Positions 9,510-16,961 of a stretch of 34,905 nt of DNA are shown here, one piece after another. Location of the stretch: contig JAIDDJ010000005.1 of NCBI GenBank assembly GCA_029055345.1, positions 1 to 34,905 on the forward strand, read 5' to 3'. This DNA is from Muribaculaceae bacterium. GTDB taxonomy: Bacteria > Bacteroidota > Bacteroidia > Bacteroidales > Muribaculaceae. Position 1 is the first letter of the stretch, and every line of letters begins with the position of its first letter. The notes below the pieces were generated by a model. That model ran no database searches. It worked only from the letters and a program-made list of their open reading frames with translations, and was not told where the DNA came from. A program made the position numbers and the translations under genes.

Positions 9510-9526
9510 AATATTATGTGAAAAAT

Positions 9527-9898
9527 TTATCGGATGATGGCGCGGCCGGCCCAGACAAGTGCAAGACCTACAACAACGCTTAATACGAGATAAAGAACGA
9601 ATGTGCCCCAGTCTCCTTTGTTGCCTAATACCCACATATCATCGGCAAATGAAGAGAAAGTTGTGAAACCGCCGCAGAAACCGGTTATCAACAATACATT
9701 CTCACTCGGAGTCATAACGTGGGCTTTCTCAAGAAGTCCGAAAAAGAGGCCGATGATAAAGCAGCCGATAATGTTGACTAAAAAAGTACCCATCGGGAAA
9801 GCTCCATGCCACATACCACTTGACCATTTCCCCACTAAATAACGACCGGCTGTTCCTACAAAGCCTCCGGCCCCCGCAATAATTAATTCTCTGAACAT
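9527..9898 (-). CDS. crcB: Fluoride ion channel CrcB/FluC
   Basis: 123 residues with four membrane spans, the standard length. FluC forms a dual-topology homodimer that lets fluoride leave the cytoplasm. Family motifs are complete: GAGGFVGTAGRYL near the N-terminus, GTFLVNIIGCFIIG in the second helix (with the pore Asn), and GFCGGFTTFSSF in the third helix with the phenylalanines and the helix break that bind Na+ and fluoride. It is a lone gene, converging with mutB. A single copy is enough for a dual-topology homodimer. I looked for a fluoride riboswitch upstream and did not see one. Confidence 0.95.
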   Translation of the reverse strand: MFRELIIAGAGGFVGTAGRYLVGKWSSGMWHGAFPMGTFLVNIIGCFIIGLFFGLLEKAHVMTPSENVLLITGFCGGFTTFSSFADDMWVLGNKGDWGTFVLYLVLSVVVGLALVWAGRAIIR

Positions 9899-10241
9899 AA
9901 TTTTACTTTTAATAGTTAGATATTTTTAAAATATTCTTTATTTTATTAACAATTCTTGGTAAAAATTACTTTACGAATATAGGATTTTTCTAAAATTTTC
10001 TTTCAAATTTCTCTCATCTGTCAAAGAAATATATGTAGTTATCAGCATATTCACAACAAATTGATATTCTTCATGCTAATTCCATATGCCAAAATTGAAC
10101 CGATCCAATATGTGTCAGTATGCAATAAAGGTATCGAAATAAACGTAATAAGTTTAGGAATTTTGTGCCATGCATTATGCCATTCATTTTATTGAGTGGA
10201 GTGTAAAATGTATGGGCAAAAGAAATAAAAGATCAATAATA
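9899..10241. other. AT-rich intergenic region with possible crcB promoter
   Basis: A 343-bp gap between the divergent crcB and Yip1-like genes. On the minus strand TATATTCG (9974-9981) and TTTG (10004-10007), 22 nt apart, resemble a slightly over-spaced Bacteroidetes promoter for crcB with one mismatch in the -7 box. An in-frame extension of the next gene from 10170 to 10242 exists but has no clear coding character. I see no RNA gene, repeat or riboswitch here. Confidence 0.35.
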
Positions 10242-11051
10242 ATGAAATACGAATCTCCCAAATATAACAAGTATAATCAGCAAGAGGCTTCCAATGAAGA
10301 TGAGGATGCACCTTTGTATTCTATAGAAGACGATGACTCCGAGAACGAGGAAAATATCCGTGATTCAAGTGAGAAGTCGGGGAAGGAAGATTTATCAGAG
10401 GCCGAATATGAACTTGAGGATGATATGGAAGAAGAGGATTCGGAAGATGATGAATCGGAGGAGAGCCCCTCGGAGGAACAGAAACCGACACCTTCTCCAC
10501 TAAAATTGATGTTCAAGACAATGCTGACGCCTGTAGAAGGATGGAAGGCACTTAAACGGGCCCGGATATCCACAGACTCATTCGCATCCGGATGCTTTCT
10601 GCCTTGCGTCTCAATCGCTGCTCTGGTTGAATTTATTAAGATATTCTATGAAGCTAACTATTCAATCGGCGACTGGCTTCTTGATACAGTCTCCACTTTC
10701 TTGATTTTCTTCTTCGGATATTTTTCCGTAATTCTGCTTGGAGCATTAATTCTGCCGAAAAAAGCACGAATATTAATGACTAAGGATATAGGCAAACAAT
10801 TCGTGATGCTGAATATCTCGACTTTGGCATTGTTTTGGGCAATCATTGAATTGGTCCCGATGCTTGATCCTGTATTGGTTTTTCTTCCGCTATGGACTAT
10901 TTATTTAATCTACAAGGGGGTGAGGGTCATAAGGGTGCCATCAGATGTGGAGAATTCCACCACCGGCTACATGTGCCTTCTCATAATTGGTATGCCTTTT
11001 TTATGGAATTGGCTGATTAAGGAAATCCTATATCCGATGACGGGTATTTGA
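10242..11051 (+). CDS. Yip1-like membrane protein with acidic N-terminal region
   Basis: 269 residues from Met at 10242; the longer frame from 10170 is less likely. Residues about 12-85 are a disordered, strongly acidic stretch (for example EDDMEEEDSEDDESEESPSE). The rest is a five-helix membrane domain that begins with MFKTMLTPVEGWKALKRAR, the entry motif of bacterial Yip1 family domains (a loop before helix 1 with TPxxGW). Yip1-type proteins in bacteria have no settled function. It lies 68 bp upstream of cbiM on the same strand with no terminator between, so it may be cotranscribed with the metal transporter. Family call is moderate; the acidic extension is the odd part. Confidence 0.6.
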   Translation: MKYESPKYNKYNQQEASNEDEDAPLYSIEDDDSENEENIRDSSEKSGKEDLSEAEYELEDDMEEEDSEDDESEESPSEEQKPTPSPLKLMFKTMLTPVEGWKALKRARISTDSFASGCFLPCVSIAALVEFIKIFYEANYSIGDWLLDTVSTFLIFFFGYFSVILLGALILPKKARILMTKDIGKQFVMLNISTLALFWAIIELVPMLDPVLVFLPLWTIYLIYKGVRVIRVPSDVENSTTGYMCLLIIGMPFLWNWLIKEILYPMTGI

Positions 11052-11119
11052 AAAACTAATAATCACCATAATTGTTAAATAAAAGACAAGATTACAATAA
11101 CAACTAAAACGAACCAGCT

Positions 11120-12070
11120 ATGCACATGGCCGATGCTTTGGTCTCTGCGCCAGTTTCAATCACAGCAGGAGTAGTAGCCGCTGCTTTCCTGATGATTTCA
11201 GCGAAAAAAGTTTCCAATACCACCCGAAACGATATGTTGCCTTTGATGGGAGTGATGGGCGCCTTTGTTTTTGCAGCGCAGATGATAAATTTCTCGATTC
11301 CGGGCACCGGCTCAAGCGGTCATGTCATAGGAGGAGTCTTACTCGGCGCATTGCTTGGACCATGGGCCGCATTCATAACCCTTGCCTCGGTCTTGATTAT
11401 ACAATGTCTCCTGTTCGCCGATGGAGGAGTGATGGCACTCGGTTGCAATCTTGTCAATATGGGAGTGATGACCTGCCTTGTCAGTTATCCTTTGATTTAT
11501 CGTCCGATAGCCAGAAATTCACTTAAGAAATGGGTAATTATGGCAGCTTCAATAGTCGCCTGCATCGCGGGTCTTGAGCTGGGGGCTTTGGCAGTGACGT
11601 TGGAGACGGAATTGTCGGGAATAACCGAGCTCCCGACTGCTGCGTTCCTTTCATTCATGTTGCCTATTCATCTGGTGATAGGACTTTGCGAGGGCATTGC
11701 CACCGGGGTTGTTCTTTGTTTTATTGCGGCAGTTCGCCCCGGTATGCTTGAGTCCGGGCAAAATGTCGCTGTCGGTGACGGTTCGGCAAAAAGCAAGTGG
11801 AGTCTTAAAAGCGTATTATGGATTTTAACGGGAGTTGCCGTTGTGATGGCCGCCGGATTCACATGGTTGGCATCAGGCAATCCCGATGGACTCGAATGGT
11901 CAATAGCCGGGGTTACGGGCGATACGGAATTAGCTCCCGCTTCCATCCCGGCAACTGCCATTTTGCCCGATTATGATTCCACATTCTCGGGTTTGATTGG
12001 TGGTTTGATTGTGGTTGCGGTGATATGGGGTATCTGCTCTATTCTTTTCCACAGAAAAAAGCGAGAATGA
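11120..12070 (+). CDS. cbiM: ECF Co/Ni transporter substrate component CbiM with PDGLE domain
   Basis: 316 residues. The N-terminus MHMADALVS matches the CbiM/NikM start in which the N-terminal amine and His2 coordinate the metal. Six to seven membrane spans follow, with FSIPGTGSSGHVIGG and the FADGGVMALGCN segment typical of CbiM/NikM. A C-terminal extension contains PDGLEWSI (near 255-262) and one more membrane helix, a CbiN/NikN-like PDGLE domain fused to the permease. Together with CbiQ and CbiO it would import Co2+ or Ni2+. I favour cobalt because the B12-dependent mutase is nearby and no nickel enzyme is, but this is context only. The stop lies 5 bp before a repeat element that separates it from cbiQ. 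Confidence 0.9.
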   Translation: MHMADALVSAPVSITAGVVAAAFLMISAKKVSNTTRNDMLPLMGVMGAFVFAAQMINFSIPGTGSSGHVIGGVLLGALLGPWAAFITLASVLIIQCLLFADGGVMALGCNLVNMGVMTCLVSYPLIYRPIARNSLKKWVIMAASIVACIAGLELGALAVTLETELSGITELPTAAFLSFMLPIHLVIGLCEGIATGVVLCFIAAVRPGMLESGQNVAVGDGSAKSKWSLKSVLWILTGVAVVMAAGFTWLASGNPDGLEWSIAGVTGDTELAPASIPATAILPDYDSTFSGLIGGLIVVAVIWGICSILFHRKKRE

Positions 12071-12075
12071 TCCTA

Positions 12076-12409
12076 AGACCTCATTCAATAAAATCTGTTA
12101 ATACCAGAGTCGCAGATGTGCCTCGGATATCGCTTTGCAGATTCAAGAGCATAGCGGGCTATGTGACTGAATCAAAAAACGATAGTCGAGGTGCAGCTGC
12201 GAGAATAAGGTATTTCTAATTACCATTAGATTTTAATAATTTTAATTAATTTCTCAATCAAATGTTTTTAAGTTACCATCCGTCCGGCTCTCTTCGGCTC
12301 AAATATCCTTTTTCCTCAGTCGCAACTCAAAGGTTGCTCATTCTGAAAAAGAATATTTTAGCTCGAAGATAGCCGCTCTGGCATTAACATATTTTATTGA
12401 ATGAGGTCT
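12076..12409 (+). mobile_element. MITE-like element with 34-bp terminal inverted repeats
   Basis: A 334-bp segment bounded by 34-bp inverted ends: 12076-12109 (starts agacctcattcaataaaat) and 12376-12409 (ends gaatgaggtct). The ends match at 32 of 34 positions. The first 77 bases recur in inverted orientation at 1-77. The interior is AT-rich with no transposase, so it is non-autonomous. No clear target-site duplication is visible: flanks are tccta on the left and aaacg on the right. It separates cbiM from cbiQ, ending 21 bp before the cbiQ start, so it must affect transcription or mRNA processing of the operon. A domesticated regulatory repeat is an alternative to a mobile MITE. Confidence 0.7.
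12262..12372 (+). other. Small open frame inside the repeat element
   Basis: An ATG-initiated frame of 36 codons, starting MFLSYHPSGSLRLKY and ending in a basic tail, lies inside the MITE-like element. It has no recognised domain. Its amino-acid composition is not absurd for a peptide, but nothing shows translation, and the frame may be incidental. On the other strand the conserved end also carries a 23-codon frame (12152 down to 12081) that is open in both copies. Confidence 0.2.
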
Positions 12410-12430
12410 AAACGTTTCTTCTTACGATAG

Positions 12431-13219
12431 ATGACAAGACTTGAAAAGGCACAGTATGCTATAAATAGCCTTGGTAAAGGCAGGGGAGTGGCTCTAAGCG
12501 CACTTTCTCTGTTGGTTGTCACGTTGTTGTATCTGTTGGCCGTATTGAGTGTGCCCCTGCATTCCCCCCAGAAGCTTGTCTGGCTGGCAATATATCCTGT
12601 GATTCAGTCAGAGGCTTCCGGACTTGGGTTCGGCTTTATCCTTAAAAAATCATTATGGCTGATTCCTTTGTTGCTGCTGATCGGAATATTTAATCCGATA
12701 TTAAATAATGCGACGGCCTTCACTATTGGTGGTTTTGCCATCTCGGAAGGATGGGTAAGTTGCCTGTCGATTCTTATAAGAGGGCTGCTGGCCCTTCAGG
12801 CCGCTCTAATCCTGACTTATTCAGTTGGCTTCTATGACGTGTGTCACTCCTTGCGTCATCTCGGATGCCCTAAAATACTCATTGTGCAGCTGATGTTCAC
12901 ATACCGATACATGGGTCTGATTGTTGAGGAGGCCATAAACATGGACAGGGCGCGGAAGGCACGTGGCTTCGGCAGGAAGAATTATCCATTAAGCATGTGG
13001 GGAAGGATGGTCGGGCAATTGTTGATAAGAAGTTATGATAGGGCCGGAAGCATTCACCGGGCCATGCTTGCGCGCGGTTTTACCGGTAATATGCCCGCAG
13101 GCAAAGCGCATAATCTTGATAAGCGCAGCATAGCTTTCATTTTTGCGTGGAGCGTGGTAATCGCTATATTGAGATTTGCAGACCTGAGTGGAGTGATAAA
13201 TCATCTACTGGTCCGCTGA
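12431..13219 (+). CDS. cbiQ: ECF transporter transmembrane (T) component CbiQ
   Basis: 262 residues. Several membrane spans between about 20 and 150 precede the cytoplasmic coupling helices, which carry the two Ala-Arg-Gly motifs of EcfT proteins: RARKARGF (about 172-179) and AMLARGF (about 210-216). These contact the grooves of the CbiO ATPase dimer and couple ATP hydrolysis to the CbiM substrate subunit. It is followed by cbiO after 44 nt. The start lies 21 bp after the repeat element, so its promoter or ribosome entry region must overlap that element if it is not read through from cbiM. Confidence 0.93.
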   Translation: MTRLEKAQYAINSLGKGRGVALSALSLLVVTLLYLLAVLSVPLHSPQKLVWLAIYPVIQSEASGLGFGFILKKSLWLIPLLLLIGIFNPILNNATAFTIGGFAISEGWVSCLSILIRGLLALQAALILTYSVGFYDVCHSLRHLGCPKILIVQLMFTYRYMGLIVEEAINMDRARKARGFGRKNYPLSMWGRMVGQLLIRSYDRAGSIHRAMLARGFTGNMPAGKAHNLDKRSIAFIFAWSVVIAILRFADLSGVINHLLVR

Positions 13220-13263
13220 GCATAGAAGAACCCTCCTGAAACATTAAAATCGATTATTCAATC

Positions 13264-13974
13264 ATGAGTCACCATTATTTAGAGTTCAAAAATGTAAGCT
13301 TTTCCTATCCGGAGTCGGGAGAAGTTCTTCACGATGTGTCGTTTAGAATTAATCATGGGGAAAATGTGGCTCTGCTTGGTTTGAACGGGTCGGGTAAATC
13401 CACTTTATTATTACTTACGAACGGTCTTCTGATGCCGACAACAGGCAGAATCATAGTAGGAGATATTCCTGTTACCAAAAATACTTTCCCTATCATCAGG
13501 CAGACTGTAGGGATGGAGTTTCAGAATTCAGACGATATGCTTTTTATGCCGACCATAGAAGAGGATGTAGCGTTTGGGCCAAGGAATATGAAATTACCTG
13601 AGGATGAGGTGAGCAGAAGAGTCACGGCATCGCTTGAAGCTGTCGGCATGAGCGGTTTTGAGAAACGCCCTGCATTTTCATTGTCGGGCGGTCAGCGACG
13701 TGCTGCCGCAATAGCTTCGGTAATGGCTATGGAGCCATCTATTCTTGTGCTTGATGAACCGACATCAAATCTGGATATCCTTGCCCGCAAAAAATTAATA
13801 GACCTCTTGGCGGGATTCCGACATAGTATTTTATTGGCCACCCACGACCTTGACATGGCAAGAGAACTTTGTCCGCGTTCGATATTGCTCAGTTCAGGCA
13901 GGGTAGTGGCTGATGGACCTACCGATGAAGTGATAGATGTTTATATTCCGACAGCCTTAAAAAGTCGACGGTAA
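13264..13974 (+). CDS. cbiO: ECF transporter ATPase CbiO
   Basis: 236 residues, single ABC domain. Walker A GLNGSGKST, Q-loop region MEFQNSDDMLFMPT, signature LSGGQRRAAAIAS, Walker B ILVLDEPTSNLD and H-loop ATHD are intact. The Q-helix pattern with acidic and methionine residues after the Q-loop is typical of EcfA/CbiO-type ATPases that grip an EcfT subunit. One ATPase gene suggests a homodimer. The C-terminus overlaps the end of the convergent glycosylase gene by 34 bp. Confidence 0.93.
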   Translation: MSHHYLEFKNVSFSYPESGEVLHDVSFRINHGENVALLGLNGSGKSTLLLLTNGLLMPTTGRIIVGDIPVTKNTFPIIRQTVGMEFQNSDDMLFMPTIEEDVAFGPRNMKLPEDEVSRRVTASLEAVGMSGFEKRPAFSLSGGQRRAAAIASVMAMEPSILVLDEPTSNLDILARKKLIDLLAGFRHSILLATHDLDMARELCPRSILLSSGRVVADGPTDEVIDVYIPTALKSRR

Positions 13975-14534
13975 TAATCTGCCTTCACTTCGAGTTTCAT
14001 TGGGAAAGCTCGGCTTGTGGAAGGCATTCGCCATATCATCATGTCATCCGGGCCCATTACCATCTCTCCCATTTTGGGAGGGGTTGTCGAGGTCAGTTGT
14101 GCGATAACATCTGCGGCTTTCTCTCCGGTAGTTGCTATGGCGCGACATTCCGGGATTCTTGCCAGGAGCCGGTCGAGCGCAACAGGCTCGATTATTTCCA
14201 GAAATTTGTCGGAAGCATTATTCATAAGCCTTCTCACTTTATAGCCGGTATCGTTGAGAGCGATACCCTTATCATCGAGAAGACACTTGATTTTGACAAG
14301 GTCGAAATCTTTGCTCCCTTCCTTAAGGAGTGCAGTCCTGTCCCCATAGAATATCAATCCCATCATATACCAGAAGTCGTTCGTCCGGTTGGGGTAATAG
14401 AAATCCATCGACCAGCGTTTGGGCTGAGGCGGGAATGTACCCATTATCAGCACTTTTGCCCCTTCCGGCAGGTAAGGCTCGAAAGGATGGGTCTCTATAT
14501 CATTGAATTGTGCGTTTTCATTTTGCTTTTCCAT
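13941..14534 (-). CDS. Uracil-DNA glycosylase superfamily protein
   Basis: 197 residues. The N-terminal strand and loop VLIMGTFPPQPKRWSMDFYY followed by NRTNDFW correspond to motif I of the UDG superfamily (GxxPG-like, with the conserved Asn and aromatic stacking residues nearby). The C-terminal MPSTSRAF corresponds to motif II. The Mug-like/family 6 type is the closest guess. Motif I reads GTFPP rather than GxxPG, and no clear catalytic Asp or His occupies the usual site, so the substrate (uracil, hypoxanthine or other) cannot be named. It would act in base excision repair. The gene converges on cbiO with a 34-bp overlap of coding ends and is divergent from smpB. Confidence 0.65.
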   Translation of the reverse strand: MEKQNENAQFNDIETHPFEPYLPEGAKVLIMGTFPPQPKRWSMDFYYPNRTNDFWYMMGLIFYGDRTALLKEGSKDFDLVKIKCLLDDKGIALNDTGYKVRRLMNNASDKFLEIIEPVALDRLLARIPECRAIATTGEKAADVIAQLTSTTPPKMGEMVMGPDDMMIWRMPSTSRAFPMKLEVKADYYRRLFKAVGI

Positions 14535-14599
14535 AATTATTTAACGCTGAAGATTGCAATTTTTCTTTATATATGATGGGGCATCCGATAAAAAATGAT

Positions 14600-14607
14600 T
14601 AATTTTG
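14600..14607 (+). promoter_or_regulatory. Candidate -7 box of the smpB promoter
   Basis: TAATTTTG followed by C fits the Bacteroidetes -7 consensus and lies 54 nt before the smpB start. The -33 region is poor. A purine-rich gaggt lies a few bases before the smpB ATG. Confidence 0.5.
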
Positions 14608-14660
14608 CACTATATATAATGTTTAGAATAACCGGGATTAGAAATATATAATGAGGTCTG

Positions 14661-15113
14661 ATGAAAGCCAATGAAGTAAACATAAGGAATAAGAAAGCGC
14701 GGTTTGATTATGAAATCACCGACACTTATATTGCCGGATTGGTGCTCACGGGCACGGAGATAAAGTCAATTCGCGATGGGAAGGCATCCCTCGTGGATTC
14801 ATATTGTCTTGTAGAAAACGGAGAGGTATGGGTAAAAGGGATGAACATATCGGAATATTTTTACGGGACATACAACAATCATGTGGCTCGACGTGACCGA
14901 AAACTGTTATTGAACAAAAAAGAAATACAGAAACTTACGAAATCTGCCGAAGATCAGGGTTATACTATCGTGCCTTTGAAGGTATTCATAAACGAGCGTG
15001 GATTGGCAAAGATGATGATAGGCGTCGGGCGAGGTAAAAAACTCTACGACAAACGCCAGTCAATCCGCGAGCGCGAGGATAAGCGCGCAATCGACCGTAT
15101 GTTCAAAAAGTGA
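14661..15113 (+). CDS. smpB: SsrA-binding protein SmpB
   Basis: 150 residues, standard length. SmpB binds the tRNA-like domain of tmRNA and carries it to stalled ribosomes for trans-translation. Family motifs: [20 protein letters not shown] and [14 protein letters not shown] near the N-terminus, [11 protein letters not shown] in the middle, and a basic C-terminal tail ([20 protein letters not shown]) that occupies the mRNA channel. The next gene follows after 12 nt, so the two are likely cotranscribed. No tmRNA gene (ssrA) is in the window. Confidence 0.97.
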   Translation: MKANEVNIRNKKARFDYEITDTYIAGLVLTGTEIKSIRDGKASLVDSYCLVENGEVWVKGMNISEYFYGTYNNHVARRDRKLLLNKKEIQKLTKSAEDQGYTIVPLKVFINERGLAKMMIGVGRGKKLYDKRQSIREREDKRAIDRMFKK

Positions 15114-15125
15114 CCGAATTGAATC

Positions 15126-16961
15126 ATGACTGAATTGAACGCTTCAAGACCTATTGAACTTCTTGCTCCGGCAGCTAACAAGGAGGTGGCAATAGAGGCT
15201 ATTCTTCACGGGGCAGATGCCGTCTATATCGGTGGCCCGAGCCATGGCGCCCGAAGCAAAGCTTCGAATTCAGTTGAAGATATTAATGAAGTAGTCAATT
15301 TCGCCCACATATTCAGAGCAAAGGTCTATGTCACTTTGAATACTCTCGTTTATGAGGATGAACTGAAAGATTTAGAGAACTTGATTTGGGCTCTCTATAA
15401 AGCCGGGGTTGATGCCTTGATAGTGCAGGATATGGGTATATTGAGGATGAATATACCTCCGATTGCCCTGCACGCAAGTACCCAGTGCGACACGCGAACT
15501 CCCGAAAAAGCCAAGTTCCTGGAAGATGCCGGTTTTTCTCAAATTGTGTTGGCCAGAGAGCTTTCTATATCAGAAATAAAAAGTATAGCAGATAAAGTCA
15601 CCGTGCCGCTGGAATGTTTCGTTCACGGCGCACTCTGCGTAAGTTATTCCGGCCGCTGCGGGGCAAGTCAGGTTGAACTCGGTCGTTCGGCCAACCGTGG
15701 AGAGTGTGCCCAGATGTGCAGAATGGCTTACAATTTAATAAATGGAAGAGGGGAAATTGTAGAAACCAATAAGCATCTCCTGTCGCTCAGAGATTTTAAC
15801 GCTTCGGCATCTTTGGCTCAACTCATGCAGGCCGGAGTTTCATCATTCAAGATTGAGGGCAGGATGAAGGATGTCGGCTACGTTAAAAACATCACGGCTT
15901 TCTATCGGAAAGCTATAGATTCTATTATTGCTCAGCATCCGGGCTTGTTTCATCGCTCCTCCTATGGAAATTCAGATATTGACTTTGAGCCCCGGCTTGA
16001 TAAAAGCTTTAATCGCGGATTTACCGATTATTTCCTTCAAGGACGTCGCCCGGTAAAGATGGCCTCTTTAATGACTCCCAAGTCAATGGGGGAGATTATT
16101 GATGACGTAAGTGAGCTAAAGAATGGTGATGGCATCAGTTTCTTCAATTCCGACGGTGAGTATGAGGGTTTGCTTGTAAATGGAATTGACAACGGCCATA
16201 TAATTGGTTCGCGCAAATTCAGAATACCGGCAGAGGCCGAAATTCATCGCACTTTCGACAAAGAATGGCAGAAAATGATGGCACGTCCGACTGCCGGACG
16301 CACCCTCAGGCTTAAGGTGACGATTGATGAATCAGGGATTAGTGCGGAAGATGAACGAGGCGTAAATGTCAGAATCCGTCTGGATGCTGATAAATCGAAA
16401 GCAAATAAGCCATTTTATCCCAAACCGATATTTGCAAAACTCGGAGGAACAAATTATAAGTTGGTAAAATTTGTCAATAACCTTCTTCCCGACACTTTCA
16501 TCCCCGCATCCCAACTCACGGCGCTAAGACGAAGATTGACCGAGACACTTGACCGCGCTAATTCATCGACCTATCACTTCGATTATCGTCGGCAGGAGAC
16601 TGATTCGCCGTTCCCCAATAGTTCGCTTGATAGTCGGGACAACGTCGCCAACAGTCTGGCGGAACGTTTTTATCGCGAACATGGAGTCAAAAATATTGAA
16701 CCGGCCTATGAAGTGAAGTCGCCGCAAGGTGATGTGACCGTCATGACTACACGCTATTGTTTGCGGCGCGAGCTGGGTTGTTGCCTTAAAGATAAGAACG
16801 TGACTCCGGCAATGCGAAAAAAATATTGCGGCCCGTTGTCTATCTCAACAGGCTCACATACATTTTCGCTTGATTTCGATTGTAACCGCTGTGAAATGAA
16901 CGTAAGAGCGCTAAAATCTCGGGGTCTTAATCGTTCATCGAAAAGCCGAGGTCATCGATAA
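15126..16961 (+). CDS. U32 peptidase-family protein (RNA hydroxylation type)
   Basis: 611 residues. The N-terminal U32 domain starts IELLAPAANKEVAIEAILHG and contains the signature region ECFVHGALCVSYSGRC followed by RGECAQMCR, cysteines that bind an iron-sulfur cluster in this family. The C-terminal half fits the DUF3656-type extension and ends with a cysteine-rich segment (YCLRRELGCC, KYCGP, CNRCEM). Characterised relatives RlhA and TrhP hydroxylate 23S rRNA and tRNA uridine-34 respectively, rather than cutting proteins; which RNA is modified here cannot be told. It lies 12 nt after smpB, giving an RNA/translation-themed pair. The 3' end overlaps the convergent permease gene by 35 bp. Confidence 0.88.
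   Translation: MTELNASRPIELLAPAANKEVAIEAILHGADAVYIGGPSHGARSKASNSVEDINEVVNFAHIFRAKVYVTLNTLVYEDELKDLENLIWALYKAGVDALIVQDMGILRMNIPPIALHASTQCDTRTPEKAKFLEDAGFSQIVLARELSISEIKSIADKVTVPLECFVHGALCVSYSGRCGASQVELGRSANRGECAQMCRMAYNLINGRGEIVETNKHLLSLRDFNASASLAQLMQAGVSSFKIEGRMKDVGYVKNITAFYRKAIDSIIAQHPGLFHRSSYGNSDIDFEPRLDKSFNRGFTDYFLQGRRPVKMASLMTPKSMGEIIDDVSELKNGDGISFFNSDGEYEGLLVNGIDNGHIIGSRKFRIPAEAEIHRTFDKEWQKMMARPTAGRTLRLKVTIDESGISAEDERGVNVRIRLDADKSKANKPFYPKPIFAKLGGTNYKLVKFVNNLLPDTFIPASQLTALRRRLTETLDRANSSTYHFDYRRQETDSPFPNSSLDSRDNVANSLAERFYREHGVKNIEPAYEVKSPQGDVTVMTTRYCLRRELGCCLKDKNVTPAMRKKYCGPLSISTGSHTFSLDFDCNRCEMNVRALKSRGLNRSSKSRGHR

Noticed and set aside
9899..10100. Fluoride riboswitch upstream of crcB
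   Set aside because: The conserved riboswitch core and pseudoknot segments were not found on the minus strand; the region is only AT-rich.
12025..12219. 64-codon frame crossing the cbiM end and the repeat element
   Set aside because: It starts inside cbiM in another frame and runs into the repeat without any protein-like feature.
12066..12420. Target-site duplication around the MITE-like element
   Set aside because: Flanks (tccta and aaacg) do not match over more than a base, so no duplication can be claimed.
14648..14657. Third copy of the repeat element near smpB (aatgaggtct)
   Set aside because: Only about 10 bp match the element end; the match does not extend and is more simply a purine-rich ribosome-binding region.
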